In this document: piece by piece, positions 1 to 5,243 of the stretch | How positions within the stretch are numbered: position 1 is the first letter of the stretch | Layout: every line of letters begins with the position of its first letter | Origin: JBFIHF01 sp964411125 | Lineage (GTDB): Bacteria; Myxococcota_A; Bradymonadia; Bradymonadales; Bradymonadaceae | Length of the DNA: 7,915 nt | NCBI GenBank assembly: GCA_964411125.1 | Contig: CAYPJU010000144.1 | Location: 1-7,915, forward strand | Direction of reading: 5' to 3' | Program-made: the position numbers and the translations under genes | The notes under the pieces: model-generated | What the model was told of the DNA's origin: nothing | Databases searched by the model: none | What the model saw: only the letters and a program-made list of their open reading frames with translations

Positions 1-82
1 AATCCCCTGGTGGGTTTGGGCGAAGCCCAACGGCCCCCCTTTCGCGACAGCCTCGAGGACGCCCGCTCACCGATGTCGTACC
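1..82 (+). repeat. Dispersed hairpin repeat, copy L (left end cut by window)
   Basis: Bases 1-72 match the reverse complement of 2433-2503 with two substitutions and one single-base indel. The copy contains a perfect hairpin: TTGGGC (15-20), loop GAA, GCCCAA (24-29). Bases 55-78 are identical to the first 24 bases of the 52-bp repeat unit at 4994. A diverged same-orientation relative lies at 2607-2712, where ACCGAGGTCGAACC corresponds to ACCGATGTCGTACC here. The first hairpin seen in the other copies would begin before base 1, so this copy is incomplete. It lies in the 3' region of the Calx-beta-like gene. I know no named family for it. Confidence 0.8.
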
Positions 83-97
83 GAAAGGTAGCGGGCG
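60..97. repeat. Inverted repeat with inner GAAA tetraloop hairpin
   Basis: CGCCCGCT (60-67) pairs perfectly with AGCGGGCG (90-97). Inside it, TACC-GAAA-GGTA (79-90) forms a short stem with a GNRA-type loop when read on the plus strand. The two stems share base 90, so they would abut or compete. The arrangement overlaps the right part of repeat copy L. It could be structured RNA on either strand or ssDNA structure; nothing in the sequence decides which. Confidence 0.45.
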
Positions 98-98
98 A

Positions 99-120
99 CG
101 CGCCGCTGGGCAGCGGCGCG
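99..120 (-). terminator. GC-rich stem-loop directly after a stop codon; terminator candidate
   Basis: CGCGCCGCTG (99-108) and CAGCGGCGCG (111-120) are perfect inverted complements, giving about nine G+C-rich pairs and a four-base loop. On the minus strand the hairpin starts two bases after the TGA of the lipoprotein gene that ends at 123. No U-run follows, so it is not a canonical intrinsic terminator. It may stabilise the mRNA 3' end or aid factor-dependent termination. Confidence 0.45.
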
Positions 121-122
121 GT

Positions 123-2378
123 TCAGTGGTTGGTGAGCTGGATGGGTGGGGCGAATTGTCCGTCGTAGCGAGAATCGGCAGAGCTCGCGGGGCCGAGTTC
201 GAGCCACGACGACCGAGGCGCAAAGACGCCCCCGTCGCTCGAGGTGACCGTCACGGTGACGGGGGTGGACCACGTCGTCGGGGTGAAGACGACCGTCGCC
301 GGGGAAGCGGCGACCTCGGACGGGTCGCTGGGTTGGATCGGAATCGCGACGTCGGCCGTGGGCTGGCTGTCGAGGACCACGTTGAAGGTCGCCGGGTTGC
401 GCAGGAAGAGCCAGTCTTCGGAACGCTCGATCTCGTGGATCACGTCGAGGTCGAGCACGGTGACGTCGAAGCTGCGGGGGACCACACCGGCGTAGTCGGG
501 GTGCGTATTCACGATGTTCGAGAACGAGAGCGTCACGCTACGGGTTCCGCTCGCGACGGAGTCGTCCTGGGCCCGCACGAACGGCGCCCGCCAGCTACCG
601 AACGTCTCGTAGTCGACCGACGGGAGCGACGGGTCCGCAGACGAGAGGTCGAACGTCGGGGGGCAGCAGCCATCCGTATTGGGGAGAACGAAGATCGGCC
701 ACGTCACCTCGCCGTGGAAGGGCTCCACGAACACGGGCGGAGCGGCGTGGTAGTTAGTGAAGCCGGGGCTATCGTCATCCCCCACTTCGACCGGAATGTC
801 GTCGGGATCGAGCCCCGCGTAGTCCGGGTCGTTCGACGTGGCGACGCCGAACTCCAGCGATGCGTGTTGAGGCCCGTCGGGGAGCACGTCGTCGGTGGCG
901 CGAACGCATACCCGGCGTGAATCGGGCCAGGTCTGGGGGTCGAAGTCCACGCTCGCGACGTCCGCCTCGAAGGCACTCCGATCGGAGCTCGACACCGGAA
1001 TCGAGACGGGAGCCGTGGGCTTCACGGAGAGCACGACTTCCATGCAGGCATGCGAAGCCCGACGCTCGGTGAGCTCGAACCGTTCCCGGTCGGCGACCAT
1101 CGTGTGGGCATCGTCGTCGACGAGCACGAAGGTGCGCGAGGACGAAGACGGAAAGTAGATGTTCTGGTCATCTTCTTGGACGTACGTGACCCCGAGCGCG
1201 ACCCAGCGAGGCGGGTTGGCGATCGCATCGTCGGTGGGTGTGAGCAGGGCGGTCGAGCTCGGTCCCGACACACGCACCTGCACAGGCGTGATTTGGACGT
1301 CTTCCGGGAGGTTCGTTCGAAAATGAACCAGCGACGGCCACAGCCCGGCCGAGATCCGAATCTCGGAGGGCGGGGCCCCTTCGAAGACGAACGGATCGAC
1401 GTCGATCCGTTCAGCACCGCCAATCAGAACGTCGTCGTCCCAGACCACCAGGCTGACGGGATCGGGCAACACAGCCTGCTGGTAGGCGGGATCTTCGGTG
1501 CGAACGGAGACGGTCAGCGAACCGTTCCCCTCATCCTGATAGCGGGTGTGCCGAAGGCCGAACACCGCGGTCTGGGGTTGGTCCCAATTCGTGGACGTGA
1601 AGACGAGGCCCGTCGGGACTACATACGGCGAAAGGGGGTGAACCGTGCTGACGAAATTGGCCGCCGGTTCCACGACGACGTCGAGCTCCGGCGGGGCGCT
1701 CAGCCGGATGGCGACCGATGTGTTGCCTTCGTCCTCGTGAGCGCCACCGGTCACGTCGACGATGAGAACCTCGGCGGTTTCGTCGTCGTGCACGGTGGCC
1801 GACAACGTGGCGAATTCGCCGTCGTACGTTCCGTCCGATGACGTCGCATCGAACCGCAGCTCGTGCACCTCACTAATCTCGGCGGTGGCGTCGTCGATGG
1901 CGCTCACGGTGACGGTGTGCCACTCCTCCCAGTCCTGCGGCGAGATCGTCACCGCGGTCGCCGATGCGTCGGGGTGGGTGACGGGTGTCAGCGCGACCGG
2001 GGCCGAGGGACGACGGAGCAGGCGCACGGTCGTCGCGGCGTCCGGTCCCCCTTCGGTGACCTCCACAGGGTCGGAAAACTCGATGAAGGGCGACGGCAGG
2101 GGCAAGGCCGCGTCCTGGTCGGCCCCATCACCCGCGTCGGTGGGATCTCCCGCGTCGACCCCCGATAGATCGGCCGATTTGGCATCCGGGGTACCGCCCG
2201 CGTCCCGGGTGGGTCCGACGTCCCGGACCGTGGCAGCGCCGTCGTCGGCGTGGTCGAAGCCCCCGGCGTCGCCGCCCGCATCAGGACCGGCGTCCCTGGC
2301 CGGAGCGGAATTTACCATGCAGCCAGCCAGCAGGAAGGCGGCCGCCGTCGAAATGAAATATCTGACTCGTGTCCCCAT
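123..2378 (-). CDS. Surface lipoprotein with about six Calx-beta-like modules
   Basis: This 751-aa predicted lipoprotein has signal peptide residues 1-19, lipobox LLAGC with Cys20, and a D/A/G-rich linker at about 21-93. The rest is about six beta-sandwich-like modules of 100-115 residues: roughly 98-199, 203-316, 317-423, 424-536, 538-645 and 646-751. Recurring features are an acidic-Glu opening (VTEGG at 107-111), an aromatic strand such as FTPTTW (698-703) or FDPQTW (479-484) followed by VTV, a DPxYxG-like turn (NDPDYAG 516-522, HPDYAG 626-631), and a closing DDD/DDE. These resemble Calx-beta-like repeats of bacterial surface proteins; modules 3 and 5 are degenerate. No catalytic motif is seen, and the protein stops right after the last module with no C-terminal sorting signal. 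Role is inferred: lipid-anchored adhesion or calcium/ligand binding. The only good start is the ATG at 2378; GAGG lies just one base before it, so the ribosome site is poor. Module 5 carries a vicinal Cys571-Cys572. The gene is flanked by inverted copies of a 71-72 bp repeat. Confidence 0.93.
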   Translation of the reverse strand: MGTRVRYFISTAAAFLLAGCMVNSAPARDAGPDAGGDAGGFDHADDGAATVRDVGPTRDAGGTPDAKSADLSGVDAGDPTDAGDGADQDAALPLPSPFIEFSDPVEVTEGGPDAATTVRLLRRPSAPVALTPVTHPDASATAVTISPQDWEEWHTVTVSAIDDATAEISEVHELRFDATSSDGTYDGEFATLSATVHDDETAEVLIVDVTGGAHEDEGNTSVAIRLSAPPELDVVVEPAANFVSTVHPLSPYVVPTGLVFTSTNWDQPQTAVFGLRHTRYQDEGNGSLTVSVRTEDPAYQQAVLPDPVSLVVWDDDVLIGGAERIDVDPFVFEGAPPSEIRISAGLWPSLVHFRTNLPEDVQITPVQVRVSGPSSTALLTPTDDAIANPPRWVALGVTYVQEDDQNIYFPSSSSRTFVLVDDDAHTMVADRERFELTERRASHACMEVVLSVKPTAPVSIPVSSSDRSAFEADVASVDFDPQTWPDSRRVCVRATDDVLPDGPQHASLEFGVATSNDPDYAGLDPDDIPVEVGDDDSPGFTNYHAAPPVFVEPFHGEVTWPIFVLPNTDGCCPPTFDLSSADPSLPSVDYETFGSWRAPFVRAQDDSVASGTRSVTLSFSNIVNTHPDYAGVVPRSFDVTVLDLDVIHEIERSEDWLFLRNPATFNVVLDSQPTADVAIPIQPSDPSEVAASPATVVFTPTTWSTPVTVTVTSSDGGVFAPRSSWLELGPASSADSRYDGQFAPPIQLTNH

Positions 2379-2432
2379 GCCTCATCGTAAAGTACATGAG
2401 GAGATTCAGCGAGTTCCGTCACGACGCTCCAA
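2379..2432 (-). promoter_or_regulatory. Short leader between the Calx-beta-like gene and repeat copy R
   Basis: Only 54 bases separate the start codon from the near-identical core of repeat copy R, so the promoter is either in this stretch or inside or beyond the repeat. On the minus strand it holds GGAACT (2417-2412), like the -35 core of ECF promoters, and TACTTT (2393-2388) near the -10 position, but the pair fits neither sigma-70 nor sigma-E well. No confident promoter call is made. Confidence 0.3.
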
Positions 2433-2519
2433 CGGTGAGCGGGCGTCTTGAGGCTGTCGCGAAAGGGGGGCCGTTGGGCTTCGCCCAAACCCAACAGGGG
2501 ATTCTCCCCTTCTCCCCTG
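2433..2519 (-). repeat. Dispersed hairpin repeat, copy R
   Basis: The reverse complement of 2433-2503 matches bases 1-72, so the two copies form a near-perfect inverted pair around the 2.26-kb lipoprotein gene. Two perfect triloop hairpins are visible: AGGGGA (2496-2501), TTC, TCCCCT (2505-2510); and TTGGGC (2474-2479), TTC, GCCCAA (2483-2488). An alternative pairing joins CAGGGG (2495-2500) to CCCCTG (2514-2519). The repeat sits in the upstream region of the gene starting at 2378 and could form its 5' leader if transcription starts further right. Confidence 0.82.
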
Positions 2520-2606
2520 GACCCCAAAGTTTTCTCCCTCGAGCCTCACAACTCATACTCAAAGAAATCAACGCGTTACGAGGTTGATGTGAGAATGTCC
2601 GCGGTT
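2520..2606. other. AT-richer spacer between two opposed repeat copies, with nested inverted repeats
   Basis: The spacer separates repeat copy R (pointing left) from copy T (pointing right) and is visibly less GC-rich than its surroundings. It holds nested inverted repeats: CTCACA (2545-2550) with TGTGAG (2588-2593), and ATCAAC (2567-2572) with GTTGAT (2583-2588); the two pairs share base 2588. No open frame here looks like a gene. The opposed-copies-plus-spacer arrangement resembles paired inverted REP elements (BIME/REPIN type), by analogy only. Confidence 0.5.
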
Positions 2607-2712
2607 CCAAGGATGCAATCCTTGGTGGGGTGTGGGGCAAAGCCCCACGGTGTTCAGCTAAAACGACACCCTCGTCTTGCCCGGCTCCGCCCACCTTCAC
2701 CGAGGTCGAACC
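2607..2712 (+). repeat. Dispersed hairpin repeat, diverged copy T
   Basis: Two adjacent perfect hairpins: CCAAGGAT (2607-2614), GCA, ATCCTTGG (2618-2625); then GTGGGGC (2632-2638), AAA, GCCCCAC (2642-2648). A third weaker stem pairs GGTGT (2649-2653) with ACACC (2666-2670). Order and spacing match copies L and R, and conserved words are AATCC, TGGTGGG, AAGCCC, CGACA-CCTCG and ACCGA-GTCG-ACC. The stem bases differ from the other copies but still pair. Relative to copy L there is about 13 bases of extra sequence near 2680-2698. It lies in the non-coding stretch between two lipoprotein genes. Confidence 0.7.
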
Positions 2713-2757
2713 ACCGCTGCGTTCATCATGCGGCGGGTGCTGTCGGAGCCCTAGTCA

Positions 2758-2805
2758 GTTCCGCCGCGCCACTGATTCCCGCAGCACCACATGGGCGGGC
2801 GGAAC
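2758..2805 (-). terminator. Long-loop inverted repeat downstream of the 247-aa lipoprotein gene
   Basis: GTTCCGCC (2758-2765) pairs perfectly with GGCGGAAC (2798-2805). After a one-base bulge, CGCC (2767-2770) pairs with GGCG (2794-2797), leaving a 23-base loop. On the minus strand the structure begins 23 bases after the stop codon at 2829. No U-run follows, so it could be a factor-dependent terminator, an mRNA 3' stabiliser or a protein site. Confidence 0.3.
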
Positions 2806-2828
2806 GCGGCTGGAAACGTCGAGAGCAG

Positions 2829-3572
2829 TCAGGGGACGACCGAGACTGGGATTTCGCGGGTATGCGTGTGGACGAAGCCGCCCTGGTCGGTCCCCTCGAA
2901 CCCGAAGATCGCACGGCGTCCGACTTCGAGCCGCTCGTCAGGCTCGACGTCGACGACCCAGTCCCCTTCGATGAGGAACGTCCCTTCGTCGGGCGGGGCG
3001 TACGTTCCGTCCCGCGGCTGTTTTTGCATCACCGCTTGAAACCGCATCTGTGGGTCGTTCGGTGACCATTCCACCGTCACCGGCTCGCCCACTGGCAGCT
3101 CCGCGCCGGCGGCCGGGGCCGTGATCTCGTGCGGTGGCAGGTAGCGCGTTTCGTATCGAATCCCCGTCATCGAGCCGATGTCGTCCGCGACGTCGATCTC
3201 GAGCACCGCGGGAAACGGAATGCTTCTGAACGACGCACCTGCCGGCATCTCTTCGCCGTCCGCACGGATGACGATTTCGTCGAGCGAGACGAACTGCCTA
3301 CTCTCACCATAGCCCGCTACGGAGATGTCGGTCACGACGTTCTCTTCGTCCCCCTCGCACGGAAACGACTCGGAACACGCCGACGTGTAGAGGTCGATGA
3401 TCACCCACGCTCTCCCCGTCGCGAAGTCCCCCGTCATGTTCGATACAGGCAGGGCGTCGGGCGCCGAACCCCCACCGCTTCCGTTGTTCGTCGCGTCCCC
3501 CCCGCCCGTCTTCGAGCCGGGATCTCCACAGCCCACGGACGCGGCCAGCGCCATTGCCACGACGTATCGCAT
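2829..3572 (-). CDS. Small lipoprotein with C-terminal Ig-like segment, function unknown
   Basis: This predicted 247-aa exported lipoprotein starts at the ATG at 3572, which has a good ribosome site (GAGGAG at 3582-3577). The frame stays open to 3719, but the upstream part lacks such a site, and the signal peptide begins at this ATG. Residues 1-14 form a short hydrophobic signal with one Arg; Cys15 follows SVG, a slightly atypical lipobox. Residues 16-40 are a Gly/Ser/Asn/Asp-rich linker. Residues 45-145 contain a Cys66-Cys72 pair and beta-rich sequence I do not recognise. Residues about 149-247 begin ITAPAAGAELPVGEPVTVEW, the pattern of Ig-like or fibronectin-type beta-sandwich domains in bacterial surface proteins. 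No catalytic motif is visible. It stands apart from its neighbours by 237 and 450 bases, so it is probably transcribed alone. Confidence 0.88.
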   Translation of the reverse strand: MRYVVAMALAASVGCGDPGSKTGGGDATNNGSGGGSAPDALPVSNMTGDFATGRAWVIIDLYTSACSESFPCEGDEENVVTDISVAGYGESRQFVSLDEIVIRADGEEMPAGASFRSIPFPAVLEIDVADDIGSMTGIRYETRYLPPHEITAPAAGAELPVGEPVTVEWSPNDPQMRFQAVMQKQPRDGTYAPPDEGTFLIEGDWVVDVEPDERLEVGRRAIFGFEGTDQGGFVHTHTREIPVSVVP

Positions 3573-3576
3573 CGCT

Positions 3577-3582
3577 CTCCTC
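3577..3582 (-). promoter_or_regulatory. Ribosome binding site that fixes the start at 3572
   Basis: GAGGAG on the minus strand lies four bases before the ATG (six from the GAGG core). It is the best Shine-Dalgarno match among the four genes. It favours this start over the in-frame ATGs at 3602, 3605 and 3719. Confidence 0.7.
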
Positions 3583-3600
3583 GTTTCGGATCGTCCACCC

Positions 3601-3629
3601 ATCATGCATCCGTGAGACACGGGGGGCAA
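3601..3629 (-). promoter_or_regulatory. Possible sigma-70 promoter of the 247-aa lipoprotein gene
   Basis: On the minus strand TTGCCC (3629-3624, four of six matches to TTGACA) is followed after exactly 17 bases by CATGAT (3606-3601, four of six to TATAAT). Transcription would start near 3594 and give a leader of about 22 bases carrying the GAGGAG site. Four-of-six matches occur by chance, so support comes mainly from spacing and position. Confidence 0.33.
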
Positions 3630-3809
3630 TGTGTCGGGTGGCAGGTCCGCCGACGCCTCGTCGAGGAACCTGGCGCCGAATCGCGGTATCAGCGTTCGTC
3701 CGCGACCGGTGCCGTTCATGCTCCTTCGCTACGAGCGCACTCTGAGGCGAGCCGCTCGGCAGTCGTCCAGAACCAGCCCCCTCCCCAAAACGTAGCAGCG
3801 ACCTGCGGA

Positions 3810-4925
3810 TCAGTGGCTCGCCGTCACCTCGTACCCGTGCCGTAGGTTGAAGTACCGCGACCGATCCTCGCACACCTCACGAGAGAGCGAGTACCAGATT
3901 CCATCGAGATGGAAGATGCGGTCGAGCACGATGATCGGCGCCGTCCCCCAACGACTCCCCGACATGCCGAGCCCCCCCACCTCGTCGTCGAGATCCTCGA
4001 CCGACCAGCCCCGCTCCTGCAGGATCGCCTGGCGACGCAAGGGCTGGAGCGTGTAGGAGCGACGTTCGTGACGGTACCCCGGGCGAGGCTCCAGCACCCG
4101 CCAGCTAGACGAGAAGACTACGTAACCGGTCTCGGGCTCCGGCTCGACGGCGACCTCGACGCAGACCTCCTCGACTGGGTCGCGGGCGAAGAGCGTTGCC
4201 GGCGCGTCGCGGAGCGCGTCCAACGCCTCGACCGTCGACTGGAACGCGTCGTACTCGACGCCGAGCGCCTGGTTGGCGACGCCGAAGGGATGCGACACAT
4301 AGGGCTCCTCGCATGCCCCGGCTTCGAAGAGCGGATGACCGGCGGGCGTGATCGTGCACACCGCGCCCTCGCATTTCTCCTGAAAGCTCGACCCCACTTC
4401 GTTACATGCTTTCGACGTCCGGTAGAGCCGTCCAGCCGACGTCAGAAGACTCGTCGAATCGCTCGACCGAAGCTCGAACGGGTGGGAACACTCCGACTGC
4501 ATCCAGATCGTCTGACCGCCCGCACGGACCCGGGGCGCTCGCAGCACTTCACCCTCGTCGGTGTGTTTCCGCGACAGTTCGACCGCCGCGCCCGACCTGG
4601 AGTCTCCCCAGGTGACGGAGTCCGCCCCAACCACGACCGGCACACATCGCGTATCGCCCCATCGCGAACGCTTCGACGTTCCCGCCGGCTGCCCCAAGGC
4701 CACCGGCCCGCTGCTGGCGCCCAGCAGCCCGTGAGGGCGACGCCCCCAGTACTGCCCGGGCGGGACGGAGAGTTCCCCTTCTCCGACCGCCTCGGCCGCT
4801 TCCTCCTCCACCTCCGCCTGAATGGCAGGCATGGGCTCGGGGCAGACCTCGATCTCTCCGGCAGGTAGGCAAGCGAGAAACGTTGCGGATACCGCGAGGA
4901 TCAAAAACGCTGACCACGTCTTCAT
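3810..4925 (-). CDS. Cys-rich hypothetical lipoprotein, 371 aa
   Basis: I do not recognise this protein. The ATG at 4925 is chosen because a signal peptide begins there (MKTWSAFLILAVSATFLAC) and because a sigma-E-like promoter lies at 4952-4979, inside the extra upstream part of the open frame. Cys19 would be lipidated, although Phe at -3 is unusual in a lipobox. An acidic stretch follows (about 35-52, EVEEEAAEAVGEGE). The rest has nine further cysteines (28, 94, 146, 174, 185, 190, 205, 255, 352), fitting a disulfide-bearing extracytoplasmic protein. The C-terminal part ends with aromatic beta-strand-like segments (WGTAPIIVLDRIFHLDGIWY, 326-345). No enzyme motif or repeat is visible. Flanking gaps of 237 and 318 bases suggest its own transcript. 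The ORF and export call are secure; the function is unknown. Confidence 0.88.
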   Translation of the reverse strand: MKTWSAFLILAVSATFLACLPAGEIEVCPEPMPAIQAEVEEEAAEAVGEGELSVPPGQYWGRRPHGLLGASSGPVALGQPAGTSKRSRWGDTRCVPVVVGADSVTWGDSRSGAAVELSRKHTDEGEVLRAPRVRAGGQTIWMQSECSHPFELRSSDSTSLLTSAGRLYRTSKACNEVGSSFQEKCEGAVCTITPAGHPLFEAGACEEPYVSHPFGVANQALGVEYDAFQSTVEALDALRDAPATLFARDPVEEVCVEVAVEPEPETGYVVFSSSWRVLEPRPGYRHERRSYTLQPLRRQAILQERGWSVEDLDDEVGGLGMSGSRWGTAPIIVLDRIFHLDGIWYSLSREVCEDRSRYFNLRHGYEVTASH

Positions 4926-4951
4926 AGGCAATGCTCGATTGGGGACGCGTT

Positions 4952-4979
4952 CCAGACACCCACCGTCTGCGAAAGTTCC
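4952..4979 (-). promoter_or_regulatory. ECF (sigma-E-like) promoter of the Cys-rich lipoprotein gene
   Basis: On the minus strand GGAACTT (4979-4973) is followed after 16 bases by TCTGG (4956-4952). The E. coli sigma-E consensus is GGAACTT, a 15-17 base spacer, then TCTGA or similar, so only the last -10 base differs. Transcription would start near 4945, giving a leader of about 20 bases before the ATG at 4925. A small inverted repeat, CAGAC/GTCTG (4953-4969), overlaps the -10 side and might bind a regulator. This implies envelope-stress or anti-sigma-linked control, inferred from the motif alone. Confidence 0.5.
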
Positions 4980-4981
4980 GT

Positions 4982-4996
4982 CTCTCGGCACGAGAG
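4982..4996. repeat. Hairpin with GCA loop at the edge of the 52-bp repeat
   Basis: CTCTCG (4982-4987), GCA, CGAGAG (4991-4996) is a perfect six-pair stem; with one bulged G it extends by CGT/ACG. The GCA loop is the same as in the first hairpin of repeat copy T (2615-2617), and here too the hairpin abuts sequence of the dispersed family. It lies just upstream of the sigma-E-like promoter. Confidence 0.5.
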
Positions 4997-5203
4997 GACG
5001 CCCGCTCACCGATGTCGGTCGCCCGCGGCACGCCCCGAGCCGGGCGAGNNNNNNNNNNNNNNNNNNNNNNNNNNNNNNNNNNNNNNNNNNNNNNNNNNNN
5101 NNNNNNNNNNNNNNNNNNNNNNNNNNNNNNNNNNNNNNNNNNNNNNNNCGATGTCGGTCGCCCGCGGCACGCCCCGAGCCGGGCGAGGACGCCCGCTCAC
5201 CGA
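4994..5203 (+). repeat. 52-bp direct repeat interrupted by the assembly gap
   Basis: One full 52-bp unit occupies 4994-5045. A second begins at 5046 and runs into the N block. After the gap, 5149-5184 equals unit positions 17-52, and 5185-5203 equals positions 1-19 before the match stops. Unit positions 1-24 are identical to bases 55-78 of dispersed repeat copy L. The unit also contains ACCGA-TG-TCGGT, a small inverted repeat. If the contigs simply overlap by their shared 39 bases, the true array is only about 1.4 units; otherwise the copy number is unknown. 52 is not a multiple of three and no gene crosses the array. Confidence 0.82.
5049..5148. other. Assembly gap (100 N)
   Basis: Exactly 100 N, a common placeholder for unknown length. 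The unit phase on the two sides implies a true gap of 52k-39 bases (13, 65, 117 and so on, or a 39-base overlap), and 100 does not fit. Any open frame through it is meaningless. Confidence 0.98.
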
Positions 5204-5210
5204 AGGGCTG

Positions 5211-5226
5211 ACTCCGGACGCGGAGT
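5211..5226 (-). terminator. Short stem-loop downstream of the EGF/RCC1 gene
   Basis: ACTCCG (5211-5216), GACG, CGGAGT (5221-5226) is a perfect six-pair hairpin. On the minus strand it starts 17 bases after the stop at 5244-5246. No U-run follows, so termination is only a possibility. Confidence 0.3.
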
Positions 5227-5243
5227 TCGGCGAATGACCCCGG

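Noticed and set aside
2388..2417. ECF promoter for the Calx-beta-like gene (GGAACT at 2417-2412)
   Set aside because: The -35 core is present but at the expected spacing the -10 side reads TACTTT, which matches neither sigma-E nor sigma-70 well.
1..2503. Integron cassette: GTTGGGC and GCCCAAC words in the repeats match the attC core consensus (GTTRRRY / RYYYAAC)
   Set aside because: The two words form a tight hairpin with a three-base loop in the wrong order for attC, the two copies are inverted rather than direct, and no integrase is present.
2448..3065. Plus-strand open frame over the intergenic repeats and the 3' part of the 247-aa lipoprotein gene
   Set aside because: It runs through repeat hairpins and then antisense to a supported gene, and its composition looks like random high-GC translation.
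3573..3719. Longer 296-aa version of the 247-aa lipoprotein starting at 3719
   Set aside because: It would bury the signal peptide 49 residues inside, and the ATG at 3572 has a strong GAGGAG site with a plausible promoter just upstream.
3909..4868. Long plus-strand open frames opposite the lipoprotein genes (also 126-920, 1050-1841, 5304-6299, 6318-7211)
   Set aside because: They are Arg/Gly/Pro/Val-rich antisense shadows of high-GC coding sequence, with no domain pattern or signal, and they lie fully opposite genes with clear signal peptides and modules.
4926..5009. Longer 399-aa version of the Cys-rich lipoprotein starting at 5009
   Set aside because: The extra part would encode the sigma-E-like promoter and part of the 52-bp repeat and would place the signal peptide internally.
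4994..5203. CRISPR array
   Set aside because: The 52-bp units abut with no unique spacers between repeats, and no cas gene is seen.
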